Below, piece by piece: positions 19,885 through 28,137 of a stretch of DNA of 64,000 bases. Both the position numbers and the translations under genes were made by a program. The notes below the pieces were generated by a model. The model ran no database searches, was not told where the DNA came from, and was given only the letters and a program-made list of their open reading frames with translations. Origin of the DNA: Buchnera aphidicola (Mindarus abietinus) (GTDB lineage: Bacteria > Pseudomonadota > Gammaproteobacteria > Enterobacterales > Enterobacteriaceae); assembly GCF_964059085.1 (NCBI RefSeq), contig NZ_OZ060398.1:476093-540092 (forward strand). The letters run 5' to 3'. Every line of letters starts with the position of its first letter. Position 1 is the stretch's first letter.

Positions 19885-20925
19885 TTGATTTTTTCTCAAT
19901 TAGTATTGAACTGGTACCACTTAAACGGAAGAAAAAATTTACCTTGGCAAAAAAAAAGAACTCCATATAGAATATGGGTTTCTGAAATTATGTTACAACA
20001 AACTAAAGTAAACACTGTAATTCCATATTTTGAAAAATTTATAAAAGCATTTCCAACTATTAATAAATTAGCAGAAAGTAAATTAAATCAAATATTATAT
20101 TTTTGGAGCGGACTAGGATATTATGCTCGAGCAAAAAATTTATATAAATCTGCTAAATTAATAAAAAAAAAATATAACGGGATTTTCCCAGATAACTTTA
20201 CAGAAATAATACAATTACCAGGAATAGGAAAAACTACGGCAGGTGCTATTTTATCCCTATCTTTTGGGTTTAGTTTTTCTATACTAGATGGTAATGTCAA
20301 ACGAATTTTAAATAGGTATTACCAAATTAATAATGTCACCTTAAGAAGTAAAATAGAAATGAAATTATGGATTTTAATACAGAAAATTACTCCGATATAT
20401 CATACTCGACAATTTAATCAAGGTTTAATGGATATTGGATCTTCTATATGTACTCCAAACAAACCAAAGTGTTATATTTGTCCTATATCATTAAAATGTT
20501 TTTCGTACAATGACAGTAATTTCTTGAAAAAAAAAATTAATAAGATTAAATTGAAAATTAATCCTAAAAAATATTTTTTTTTAATTATTAAATACAAAAA
20601 ATTTACAATTTTAAAAAAGATAGAGTCCAAAAAAATTTGGGGAGACTTATTTTCTTTTCCAATTTTTAAAACAGAAATAGAAATAGAAAAATGGATAAAA
20701 AAAAATAATGTAAAAATAATAAAAAAAGAAAAAAAAAGTAGTTTTATCCATAGTTTTACACATTTTAAAATTAAAATTTTTCCAATATTTTTTTTTATTT
20801 CAGAAAAATTTGATTTATTAGATACAAAAAATTATATCTGGTATAATACCGAAAAACCAATATATATTGGAATTCCTAAACCTACTGAAAAAATATTAAA
20901 AAAATACTTTTCAAAATTAACTTAA
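19885..20925 (+). CDS. mutY: Adenine DNA glycosylase
   Basis: MutY removes adenine mispaired with 8-oxoguanine and so limits G:C to T:A change. The 346-residue protein has catalytic Glu34 in WVSEIMLQQT, the helix-hairpin-helix LPGIGKTTAGA near residue 111, catalytic Asp135 in ILDGNVKR and the [4Fe-4S] ligands Cys189, Cys196, Cys199 and Cys205. The C-terminal NUDIX-like domain is present but diverged. The start is TTG at 19885-19887 with an AAGGAA element upstream. An A10 run occurs at 20527-20536. yggX follows after 20 bases. Confidence 0.96.
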   Translation: MIFSQLVLNWYHLNGRKNLPWQKKRTPYRIWVSEIMLQQTKVNTVIPYFEKFIKAFPTINKLAESKLNQILYFWSGLGYYARAKNLYKSAKLIKKKYNGIFPDNFTEIIQLPGIGKTTAGAILSLSFGFSFSILDGNVKRILNRYYQINNVTLRSKIEMKLWILIQKITPIYHTRQFNQGLMDIGSSICTPNKPKCYICPISLKCFSYNDSNFLKKKINKIKLKINPKKYFFLIIKYKKFTILKKIESKKIWGDLFSFPIFKTEIEIEKWIKKNNVKIIKKEKKSSFIHSFTHFKIKIFPIFFFISEKFDLLDTKNYIWYNTEKPIYIGIPKPTEKILKKYFSKLT

Positions 20926-20945
20926 AAATTAAAAAAAGAAATTAT

Positions 20946-21179
20946 ATGTCAAAAAAAATATTTTGTTCATATTTTCAAAAAAATAAAAAAAAACAAAATT
21001 CTCAATTATATCCAGGAAAATTAGGAAAAAAAATTTTCGATGAAATTTCTCAATGTGCCTGGGAAAAATGGATAGAAAAACAAACCAAAATAATTAATGA
21101 AAAAAAACTAAATATGTTTAATATTAATCATCGAAAAAAAATAGAAGCATATATGCTTAAGTTTTTATTTAAAAAATAA
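20946..21179 (+). CDS. yggX: Probable Fe(2+)-trafficking protein YggX
   Basis: YggX protects iron-sulfur proteins from oxidative damage and is thought to handle ferrous iron. The 77-residue product has the conserved Cys7 (KKIFCSYF), QLYPGKLGKKIFDEIS and the INEKKLNM segment. It is about 14 residues shorter than the E. coli protein and stops directly after the last core helix. It lies 20 bases after mutY and probably shares its transcript. Confidence 0.94.
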   Translation: MSKKIFCSYFQKNKKKQNSQLYPGKLGKKIFDEISQCAWEKWIEKQTKIINEKKLNMFNINHRKKIEAYMLKFLFKK

Positions 21180-21205
21180 AGATAATTTATCAAAAAATTA
21201 TATTA

Positions 21206-22636
21206 TTACGTAGCTATTAAAAACTTAACTAGATTAGCAACATGTTCTAGAAGATTTTTTAATAAAATAACTTTTTTTTGATTTTTTTTTTCTAAAATAA
21301 TTAAATGATGTATATTTTCTATATACAATTTTATATTATTTTCTTTAAAAAACTGAATACAATATAATTTCCATTCTTTTTTTTCATTATTACTTAACAT
21401 ATGAGGAAAATTTCTAGCTTTACATCGAAAAATAATTTCTTTAATTCTAGGATCTTGAAAATGTTGGTAATTAATATCAGAAATATTAAAAAAATTTTCT
21501 CGATATTTTTTAATTAAAATTTTATCTCGATTACTAAAAAAAGAATCATAAATCTGCAAATCAACATTTTTAGAAGAAAAAAATTCAATTTTTAAGAAAA
21601 AATTTTTAATTTCTTTTTTAAAATAATTATTTTTTTTTAATATCATTAAATTTTTTTTATACAATTTCAAATTTATATTTAATCTAATAATATCTGTTGG
21701 TGATAACACGTTAATAGGGACTAAAACCGGACATTTATTTGTATAAACAGATATTATTCCATTTGAAAAAAAACATTGTAAATTATTTTTTTTTAATTCT
21801 TTATTTTTAATAAAAGAAATTAATTTCTTAATATCAGACATTAAATTAATAGCAATAAATGAATTCGAATTATTAATATTCCAGAAAATAGGAACTATTA
21901 TACTAAAATTGTTTTCTTTTGCTCCAAAAAAACTAGAAACATAAATAATAGGTGTATTTTCTTTTATATCTACTATTCTTTTTAAATTTTCCTTAAATCT
22001 ATTTTTTAATAAAAAAGAAAATAACCTTTTTTTTTTATCTTTTATCAACTTTGCTAATTTAAAGGTAGCCATAACATCAGAAAATGCTTGATGAGCATTT
22101 TTATGTTTAATATTATTACTATTTGTTAAATCAGATAACTTAAAACTATTTAATCCTACAGAATTTTTTGGCCATACTATTCCTTCAGGTCGTAATGCAA
22201 AACATGTTCTTACAACATTAATAATGTCCCATCTAGAATTTCCATTCTTCCAGCTCCATTCATAAGGATCAAGCAAATTTCTATAAAATATATTTCTTGT
22301 TATTTCATCATCAAAAGATATATTATTAAAACCAACTATACAAGTATTAGGTTGATTAAAAATATCAAATATTTTTTTAGAAAAGTAAAATTCGTTCATA
22401 CCTTTATGATAAGTATCTTTTGGTGAAATTCCAGTAACTAACAATGCATTTGGATCTGGAAGATAGTCTATAGGAGGATAGCAATAGAAGGTTTCTGATT
22501 CATATATATGATTCATATTAAAATCTGTTCGAATATAAGCAAATTGACATGGTTTATCTAATGCAGGGTTTGTTCCAAATGTTTCATAATCGTAAAATAC
22601 AAATGAATTTAGATATTTTTTTTTTTTTTTATACAT
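21206..22636 (-). CDS. sbcB: Exodeoxyribonuclease I
   Basis: Exonuclease I degrades single-stranded DNA 3'-5' and acts in repair and recombination. The 476-residue protein matches E. coli length (475). It has the DEDD-family motifs FYDYETFGTNPALDKP near residue 14, GFNNISFDDEITRN near residue 103 and HQAFSDVMAT near residue 180, with the SSB-binding C-terminal half retained. Its codons 3-7 are an uninterrupted run of 15 A in the messenger, directly after ATG-TAT, so transcripts may vary in frame. A TTG or ATG further in is not needed. Confidence 0.96.
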   Translation of the reverse strand: MYKKKKKYLNSFVFYDYETFGTNPALDKPCQFAYIRTDFNMNHIYESETFYCYPPIDYLPDPNALLVTGISPKDTYHKGMNEFYFSKKIFDIFNQPNTCIVGFNNISFDDEITRNIFYRNLLDPYEWSWKNGNSRWDIINVVRTCFALRPEGIVWPKNSVGLNSFKLSDLTNSNNIKHKNAHQAFSDVMATFKLAKLIKDKKKRLFSFLLKNRFKENLKRIVDIKENTPIIYVSSFFGAKENNFSIIVPIFWNINNSNSFIAINLMSDIKKLISFIKNKELKKNNLQCFFSNGIISVYTNKCPVLVPINVLSPTDIIRLNINLKLYKKNLMILKKNNYFKKEIKNFFLKIEFFSSKNVDLQIYDSFFSNRDKILIKKYRENFFNISDINYQHFQDPRIKEIIFRCKARNFPHMLSNNEKKEWKLYCIQFFKENNIKLYIENIHHLIILEKKNQKKVILLKNLLEHVANLVKFLIAT

Positions 22637-22706
22637 ATATTTTTCTATTAAAAGTAAAAAATGTATTTCTTTTTAACCTTATCTATTAAATAAATACTAT
22701 TTTTTT

Positions 22707-22779
22707 CTCCTCCGACTGGGCTCGAACCAGTGACATACGGATTAACAGTCCGCCGTTCTACCAACTGAACTACAGAGGA
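22707..22779 (-). tRNA. tRNA-Asn (GTT)
   Basis: In minus-strand sense the acceptor stem TCCTCTG pairs with CGGAGGA, the D arm is TAGTTCAGTTGGTAGAACGG, the anticodon loop CTGTTAA gives anticodon GTT, and the T loop is GGTTCGAGCC. The discriminator base is G, as in E. coli tRNA-Asn. CCA is not encoded. A near-consensus promoter lies immediately upstream, listed separately. Confidence 0.97.
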
Positions 22780-22787
22780 ATTTATTT

Positions 22788-22816
22788 ATTATCGCAGTAT
22801 TTTTTTTTTTTGTCAA
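22788..22816 (-). promoter_or_regulatory. Strong sigma-70 promoter of tRNA-Asn
   Basis: On the minus strand there is a perfect -35 TTGACA (22816-22811), a spacer of 17 bases and a -10 GATAAT (22793-22788) preceded by TG with one base between, the extended -10 pattern. The predicted start falls only a few bases before the tRNA 5' end at 22779, so the primary transcript would have almost no leader. Confidence 0.8.
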
Positions 22817-22857
22817 AAATTTTATACAAAATATTTTCAAATTCATTAAAAAAAACT

Positions 22858-22886
22858 TTGAACAATTATAAATACTGTACTATACT
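22858..22886 (+). promoter_or_regulatory. Sigma-70 promoter of tRNA-Ile2
   Basis: TTGAAC at 22858-22863, a 17-base spacer and TATACT at 22881-22886 form a good sigma-70 promoter. The expected transcription start is about 30 bases before the mature tRNA, which begins at 22923. Confidence 0.7.
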
Positions 22887-22922
22887 ATCATTTGTAAATA
22901 AACTGATTTTTCTTAAAGAAAA

Positions 22923-22994
22923 GGCCCTTTAGCTCAGTGGTAGAGCACGCGACTCATAATCGCTTGGTCGCTGGTTCAAACCCAGCAAGGGCCA
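22923..22994 (+). tRNA. tRNA-Ile2 (CAT, lysidine type)
   Basis: The acceptor stem GGCCCTT pairs with AAGGGCC, the anticodon loop is CTCATAA with anticodon CAT, and the T loop is GTTCAAACC. By anticodon it could be methionine, but the arms (GCGACTCATAATCGC and TGGTCGCTGG) match the E. coli ileX tRNA-Ile2, not elongator tRNA-Met. It should therefore be modified by TilS to lysidine at position 34 and read AUA. AUA is frequent in these AT-rich genes. The discriminator is A; CCA is not encoded. Confidence 0.85.
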
Positions 22995-23239
22995 ATAATA
23001 TTAATTTATAAGATACAATAAATTATATATTTTTTTTAAATTAAGAAATACTGATATATATATCAATTTTATTTAGTTAACTTAAAAAAGTTATATTATA
23101 AAATATAATAAAATTTTTATTTTTTTTCAATTTGCGTATTTAATATTTAAAAAAATATATGTTTATTAAGTATTTATATCATTTTCATTAAAAATATTTT
23201 TTTTAAAAAAATTGTATAATTTTTGAGTTCTTTATTTTT

Positions 23240-23698
23240 TTATTTTTCTCCAGTATGTCCAAATCCTTTATTACCTCTCTCTGTAATATTATTAAATTTA
23301 CTTATTATCTTAAATTTAACTTTAATTATTGGTAAAAAAACTAATTGAGCTATTCTCATACCAGGAGTGATAGAAAAAGATTTTTTACTTCTATTCCATA
23401 ATGAAATCTTTAACTCTCCTTGATAGTCTGAATCTAATAAACCAATAGAATTTCCTAAAACTAAACCATTTTTATGCCCTAATCCAGATCGAGGTAGAAT
23501 AATTGCTGTTATTAAACTTTCTTTAATATAAATCGCTATTCCTGTAGGAGATAAAATAGTTTTATTAGGTAACAAAATTACTTCTTTTTTAAAGGAAGAC
23601 CTTAAATCTAACCCTGCTGAACCTTTTGTTTCATATTTTGGAATAGGAATTGTTTTTCCAATTCTAGAGTCTAGAATAATTACATTAATTTTTTTCAT
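23240..23698 (-). CDS. dut: Deoxyuridine 5'-triphosphate nucleotidohydrolase
   Basis: Dut hydrolyses dUTP to dUMP, keeping uracil out of DNA and supplying dTMP synthesis. The 152-residue trimeric-type enzyme has all five motifs in order, including GSAGLDLRS near residue 26, PRSGLGHKNGL near residue 69, GLLDSDYQG near residue 86, RIAQLVF and the C-terminal RGNKGFGHTGE. Length matches E. coli (151). cysQ lies 27 bases upstream in the same direction. Confidence 0.97.
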   Translation of the reverse strand: MKKINVIILDSRIGKTIPIPKYETKGSAGLDLRSSFKKEVILLPNKTILSPTGIAIYIKESLITAIILPRSGLGHKNGLVLGNSIGLLDSDYQGELKISLWNRSKKSFSITPGMRIAQLVFLPIIKVKFKIISKFNNITERGNKGFGHTGEK

Positions 23699-23724
23699 AA
23701 TAATATTTTTTAAAAAATATTTTT

Positions 23725-24483
23725 TTAAATTAGTAAGCTGGAAACTATAAAACCAGGATTATATAAAGAATCATTATTTAATAAATATCGAAGTTCTTTT
23801 TTATTCCACATCGTAACTGTAGCCCCAGAAAATAAAGCAATAGCATGACCTGCTGCAGTGTCCCAAATTCCTGTTCTTCCAAATCGAGGATAAATTTGTG
23901 CTTTTCCTTCTGCAATTAGACAAAATTTTAAAGAAGAACCTACTTTTTTTATTTTAAAATTTTTTACAGTTTTTAAATATTTATTTAATTCTTTATCAGG
24001 ATGCGATCTACTTACTAAAATTGTTTTTAATTGAGAATTATGTGTAGATTTTGATTGAATAATCTTTCTACAACCATTTCTTTCTTTCCAGGAAACATTT
24101 TTATAACCAAAATATAAAGTTTTATTAAAAGGTAAATAAATCATACCTAATGTTGGAACCTCATTTTCGATTAACGCTATATTAATTGTAAATTCTTTTT
24201 TTTTATTTAAAAATTCTTTAGTTCCATCTAATGGATCAATCAACCAATATTTTTTCCAATTTTTCCTAATCTTATTGTTTAATAATGTTTCTTCAGATAA
24301 ACAAGGTATTTCTGGAGTTATTTTTTTTAATTGTTCTAATAATAATTCATTAATCCGAATGTCTACATTTGTAACTGGAGATTTGTCATTTTTATATTCA
24401 ATTATAATTTTTTCTTTTTGATTATAAAAATTCATAGCAATATCTCCAGAATAGAACAATATCTTAGAAATTTTAGAAAGCAT
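23725..24483 (-). CDS. cysQ: 3'(2'),5'-bisphosphate nucleotidase
   Basis: CysQ hydrolyses 3'-phosphoadenosine 5'-phosphate, a by-product of sulfate assimilation, to AMP. The lithium-sensitive phosphatase motifs are visible: SEE in IPCLSEETLL, the metal-binding DPLDGTKEF and a C-terminal GIWDTAAGHAIA. I start at the ATG at 24481-24483, which has AGGA five bases upstream and matches the family N-terminus (252 residues); an upstream TTG at 24498 is in frame but unlikely. Its retention points to working sulfate reduction. Confidence 0.93.
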   Translation of the reverse strand: MLSKISKILFYSGDIAMNFYNQKEKIIIEYKNDKSPVTNVDIRINELLLEQLKKITPEIPCLSEETLLNNKIRKNWKKYWLIDPLDGTKEFLNKKKEFTINIALIENEVPTLGMIYLPFNKTLYFGYKNVSWKERNGCRKIIQSKSTHNSQLKTILVSRSHPDKELNKYLKTVKNFKIKKVGSSLKFCLIAEGKAQIYPRFGRTGIWDTAAGHAIALFSGATVTMWNKKELRYLLNNDSLYNPGFIVSSLLI

Positions 24484-24545
24484 ATTTTTCCTGAACAAAA
24501 TTTTTTAATTTTAAAAAAATTATTTTTAAGAAAATATAAAAATAT

Positions 24546-25016
24546 TTATTTATTTTTTTTAGAATCTTCAAGTGAAACAACATTTACTTTGAGATTTATA
24601 GAAATTTCTTTATGAGGTTTAAAAACTACTGAATGTTCCCCGATTTTTTTGATAGAACCGTCAGATAATTGAATTTCTTTTTTGTTTACTTCAATTCCTA
24701 AAGATATTAATTTTTTTGAAATGTCTCTAGCAGTAACAGAACCAAATACTTTTCCTTCTGAACTAGCTTTGCAAAAAATAGTTAATGATCTAACTTTATC
24801 TACTTTTTCGCCTCTTAGCTTAGCTAATTCAAACTTTTTAGCTATTCTATTTTTTAACTCTATTTTAGAAACTCGGAATTTTTCAATATTTTTCTTGGTA
24901 GCTAATACTACTTTTTCATTTGGAATTAAAAAATTTCTTGCATATCCTGGTTTGACTTTAACAATTTCTCCAATATTTCCTAGATTATCTAATCTAGATA
25001 AAATAATAACTTTCAC
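24546..25016 (-). CDS. rplI: 50S ribosomal protein L9
   Basis: L9 binds 23S rRNA at the base of the L1 stalk. The 156-residue chain starts KVIILSRLDNLGNIGEIVKVKPGYARNFLIP, typical of the N domain, followed by a long helix and the C domain. The start codon is GTG at 25014-25016, preceded by AAGGA. It is the last gene of the rpsF-rpsR-rplI operon. It is several residues longer than E. coli L9 because of a basic C-terminal tail ending DSKKNK. Confidence 0.97.
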   Translation of the reverse strand: MKVIILSRLDNLGNIGEIVKVKPGYARNFLIPNEKVVLATKKNIEKFRVSKIELKNRIAKKFELAKLRGEKVDKVRSLTIFCKASSEGKVFGSVTARDISKKLISLGIEVNKKEIQLSDGSIKKIGEHSVVFKPHKEISINLKVNVVSLEDSKKNK

Positions 25017-25047
25017 GAAAAAATATCCTTTCTACTTTTTATAATTA

Positions 25048-25275
25048 TTATTGATGATGATCAGTATACGGTAATAATGCAAGATATCTAGCTATTTTAA
25101 TAGCTTTTGATAATTTTCTTTGATATTTTGCTTTAGTTCCTGTAATCCTGCTAGGAACTATTTTTCCACTTTCTGTAATATAGTTTTTTAATAAAGAAAC
25201 ATCTTTATAATCAATTTCTTTAATTCCTTCTGCTGTAAATCGACAAAATTTTCGACGACGAAAATAGCGGGCCAT
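25048..25275 (-). CDS. rpsR: 30S ribosomal protein S18
   Basis: S18 pairs with S6 in the platform of the small subunit. The 75-residue product [17 protein letters not shown]...HHQ matches the E. coli protein throughout. The start is the ATG at 25273-25275, with GGAG a suitable distance upstream; the frame is open for 20 more codons upstream but that part has no family similarity. It is followed by rplI after 31 bases. Confidence 0.97.
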   Translation of the reverse strand: MARYFRRRKFCRFTAEGIKEIDYKDVSLLKNYITESGKIVPSRITGTKAKYQRKLSKAIKIARYLALLPYTDHHQ

Positions 25276-25384
25276 AAATAAGCATCTCCAAAAAAAAGTT
25301 TTTTTTAATTTAAATTCATCTAAATTATACCTCAACCAAGCAATTAATCCTACTTATAATAAATTTTTAATTTATTTTTTTAAA

Positions 25385-25786
25385 TTAAATATTTTTTTTA
25401 TTTTTAAAAGAAGAAATCGATGATGATATTGACTGTTTATTATTTTCATTTTTTTCTTTTATTTCATCATTTAATTTCATCATAGGAGATGGTACCGTAA
25501 TAACATTCTTCATTGCTATTATTATATTGCGTATTATTGAATCACTGAATCTAAAACTAGATTCAATTTTAGAAATAATTTTAGGTTTTACTTCTATGTT
25601 CATTAAAACATAATGAGCTTTATGTAATTTATTTATAGCATAGGCTAATTGTTTTCTTCCCCAATCTTCTAACCGATGTATTTTCCCCTTATTATTTTTG
25701 ATTAACATAACATAATCATTAATAATGTTTTTAGCTTTTTCACTATGATCTGGATGAATCATAAATATAACTTCATAATATCTCAT
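25385..25786 (-). CDS. rpsF: 30S ribosomal protein S6
   Basis: S6 binds S18 and 16S rRNA. The 133-residue protein starts MRYYEVIFMIHPDHSE and has the RLEDWGRKQLAYAI segment near residue 42. I choose the ATG at 25784-25786, preceded by AAGGA, over one nine codons upstream. In E. coli priB lies between rpsF and rpsR; here only about 109 bases remain, so priB is gone. The C-terminus is a serine- and asparagine-rich tail. Confidence 0.96.
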   Translation of the reverse strand: MRYYEVIFMIHPDHSEKAKNIINDYVMLIKNNKGKIHRLEDWGRKQLAYAINKLHKAHYVLMNIEVKPKIISKIESSFRFSDSIIRNIIIAMKNVITVPSPMMKLNDEIKEKNENNKQSISSSISSFKNKKNI

Positions 25787-25895
25787 TAAATAATCCTTAT
25801 TGATAACTGACATTAATAATTTATTAAAATTAATTTAAATTAATTAGACTAGTTATTTAAATCATGTTTATTTTTGTAAAAAAAGATAGCAATAA

Positions 25896-27932
25896 TTATG
25901 ATACTATATCGAATTGAATTCGTCTATCTTCTGAACGAATTGCTGATATTTTTACTATCAATTTACTACCTAAACTATAAACTTTATTTGTATTTTTTTC
26001 TATTATTTGTTTTTTCTTACTATTATAGATATAATCTAAATTAGAAAAATTTTTAATATTTATAAAACCATCAATAAATAAATTATTCAAGCGAATTAAA
26101 ATTCTATCTTTTAAAATATTAAATATAATAGCTACAAAAGATTTTTTTTTATGATCTTTTATAAATTCATATTTCATCCATTCTAAAATCTCTTTAGTTA
26201 CAGTTTCAGCTCTTCTTTCTGTAATAGAACAATGATTAGCAAGATTCTCTAAATTATTTTTATTTAAAAAAGTATAACTTTTTTTTGATATTAAACTTTT
26301 AATTATTCGATGTATTAATAAATCAGGATATCTCCTAATAGGAGATGTAAAATGTACGTACCCTGATAAAGCTAATCCGAAATGTCCTATATTAACAATA
26401 CTATACTTCGCTTGTTTCATAGCTCTCATAAAAAATGTTTGAATTATATCTTTATCAGAATGAAATTTAATTTTTTTTAAAAAATTTAAGTAATCATTAT
26501 GAGTAAGACGCTTATTTTTTATTAAATCTAATTTAAATGATAGCAATATTTTTTTAAACCGTAATAAATTCTCTTCACTAGGTTTATCATGAACTCTAAA
26601 TAAAGCTTTAGATTTATTTTTTAAAATAAAATATGTTGAAACAACATTGACTGTCAACATACATAATTCAATTAATTTGTGAGCTTTATTTCTTGTGAAA
26701 AAATTAATTTTTTTTATTTTTAAATAATTATCTAAAATAAATTTAGGCTCGACCCTATCTAAAAATAAACTATCTTTAAATAATTTTAAACGTTTTAAAA
26801 CATTATAAAATGTAAATAAATTTAAAAGATGTTCAATGATATTACTGTATTTTTTAGATAAAATTTTATTGCCCTTCCAAATACTATTTAATTCAGTGTA
26901 AGTTAATCTCGCAAAAGAATTAATTTTAGCTTTATAATGCTTATAATTAATTAACTCTCCATTTTCACTTATTGTTACTTCACAAATTAAAACAAGTTTT
27001 TTTTTATATGGTAATAAAGAACATAAATCTTCAGAAATTTTTTCTGGGAACATTGGTATAACTTCATTAGTTGGAAAATAAATAGAATTTCCACGATTCA
27101 ATGCTTCTCTATCCAAAATACTATTTTCTTTAATGTAATGACTTACATCAGATATGGCTACGTATAAAATCCATTCAGAATTTTTATTTTTTTTACAAAA
27201 AATAGCATCATCAAAATCTTTTGCATTTTCTTCATCTACAGTAATTAGAGGCAAATGCGTCATATCTATGTGATTTTTACTTTTTTGAGTTAAATTATTT
27301 TTTTCTAATAAAAATAATTCTGGTTCTAATTTTTTAGACCATAAAAAAGGTACATTATATGTTTGTAATACTATTTTTTTAATTAAAGAAATATTTATAT
27401 TTTTACCTAATATCTGAATTACTTTTCCTATAGCTTTTTTATTTTTACTTGGTCTTTGAGTTAAATTTATTAATACTATTGAATTACTTAAATTATTATT
27501 TCTGTTATTAAGGGAAATATAAATTTTAAAATTAAATTTTTCGTCATATGGACGTACAAAAACAGAATTTTTTCTTATACAATACTTTCCTATAATATTT
27601 GAAATATTAGGTTTTAATAATTTTATTATTTTGATTTTATTATTTTTATTCCAACTAATTTTTACGAAACGTATTAAAACAATATCTCCGTGTATATATG
27701 AACTCATTTGTTCTTTAGAAATCCAAAAATCTTTATCAAAAAAAGATGTTTTTAAAAATCCATATCCATCTTTATTTCCTATTATTTTTCCTTCAATTGG
27801 TTTTAATAGACTTATCAAATTTTTTTTTTTATAAAAAAAAAGTAGTACTTTATTATTTTTTTTTATAAATGTAATAGGAGAAATTAAAAATTCTTTTTTT
27901 AATTGTGAACTTAAATTCAAACTAAATAACAA
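25896..27932 (-). CDS. rnr: Ribonuclease R (N-terminus disrupted at a poly(A) tract)
   Basis: RNase R is a processive 3'-5' exoribonuclease that degrades structured RNA. The open frame of 678 residues has cold-shock domains (KIIGNKDGYGFLK near residue 50), the RNB catalytic domain with DEENAKDFDDAIF near residue 232 and the HFTSPIRRYPDL segment near residue 523, and a C-terminal S1 domain. The basic C-terminal extension of E. coli is absent. The first usable in-frame codon is TTG at 27932, but similarity to the winged-helix region seems to continue upstream of it. The likely true ATG at 27995-27997 lies out of frame across an A12 run. Confidence 0.93.
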   Translation of the reverse strand: MLFSLNLSSQLKKEFLISPITFIKKNNKVLLFFYKKKNLISLLKPIEGKIIGNKDGYGFLKTSFFDKDFWISKEQMSSYIHGDIVLIRFVKISWNKNNKIKIIKLLKPNISNIIGKYCIRKNSVFVRPYDEKFNFKIYISLNNRNNNLSNSIVLINLTQRPSKNKKAIGKVIQILGKNINISLIKKIVLQTYNVPFLWSKKLEPELFLLEKNNLTQKSKNHIDMTHLPLITVDEENAKDFDDAIFCKKNKNSEWILYVAISDVSHYIKENSILDREALNRGNSIYFPTNEVIPMFPEKISEDLCSLLPYKKKLVLICEVTISENGELINYKHYKAKINSFARLTYTELNSIWKGNKILSKKYSNIIEHLLNLFTFYNVLKRLKLFKDSLFLDRVEPKFILDNYLKIKKINFFTRNKAHKLIELCMLTVNVVSTYFILKNKSKALFRVHDKPSEENLLRFKKILLSFKLDLIKNKRLTHNDYLNFLKKIKFHSDKDIIQTFFMRAMKQAKYSIVNIGHFGLALSGYVHFTSPIRRYPDLLIHRIIKSLISKKSYTFLNKNNLENLANHCSITERRAETVTKEILEWMKYEFIKDHKKKSFVAIIFNILKDRILIRLNNLFIDGFINIKNFSNLDYIYNSKKKQIIEKNTNKVYSLGSKLIVKISAIRSEDRRIQFDIVS

Positions 27933-27997
27933 TTTATTAAAATTAATTATTTTTTGATGAAAAATAATCCAGTTTAATATTTTTTTTTTTTAATCAT
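27933..27997 (-). other. Upstream start of rnr separated by an A12 slippery run
   Basis: On the minus strand GGAA (28006-28003), five bases, then ATG (27997-27995) form a proper ribosome site. The codons ATG-ATT are followed by 12 A (27991-27980), then TAT-TAA, so the DNA frame stops after seven codons. One extra A, or two fewer, would join this ATG to the long rnr frame without a stop, adding about 22 residues. This layout is what is expected for a gene rescued by RNA polymerase slippage at a poly(A) tract, or for a sequencing error. Confidence 0.6.
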
Positions 27998-28137
27998 TAT
28001 ATTTCCATTTAATAAAATTATTTTTTTAAAAGACCTTAAATTTAACATTTAAAAAAAAATTTTCTGAAAAATAAGAATAATTTTTTTTTAAAAAAAAAAT
28101 TACTCTTATCAAGTTTATATTTTTATAAAAATTATAA

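Noticed and set aside
22923..22994. Elongator tRNA-Met call from the CAT anticodon
   Set aside because: The stems match tRNA-Ile2 far better than tRNA-Met.
24682..25044. Plus-strand frame opposite rplI
   Set aside because: It is a mirror of a conserved ribosomal protein gene with no start signal.
25276..25335. Extension of rpsR by 20 codons upstream, or a priB remnant
   Set aside because: The rpsR ATG at 25275 has its own Shine-Dalgarno and the upstream residues match neither S18 nor PriB convincingly.
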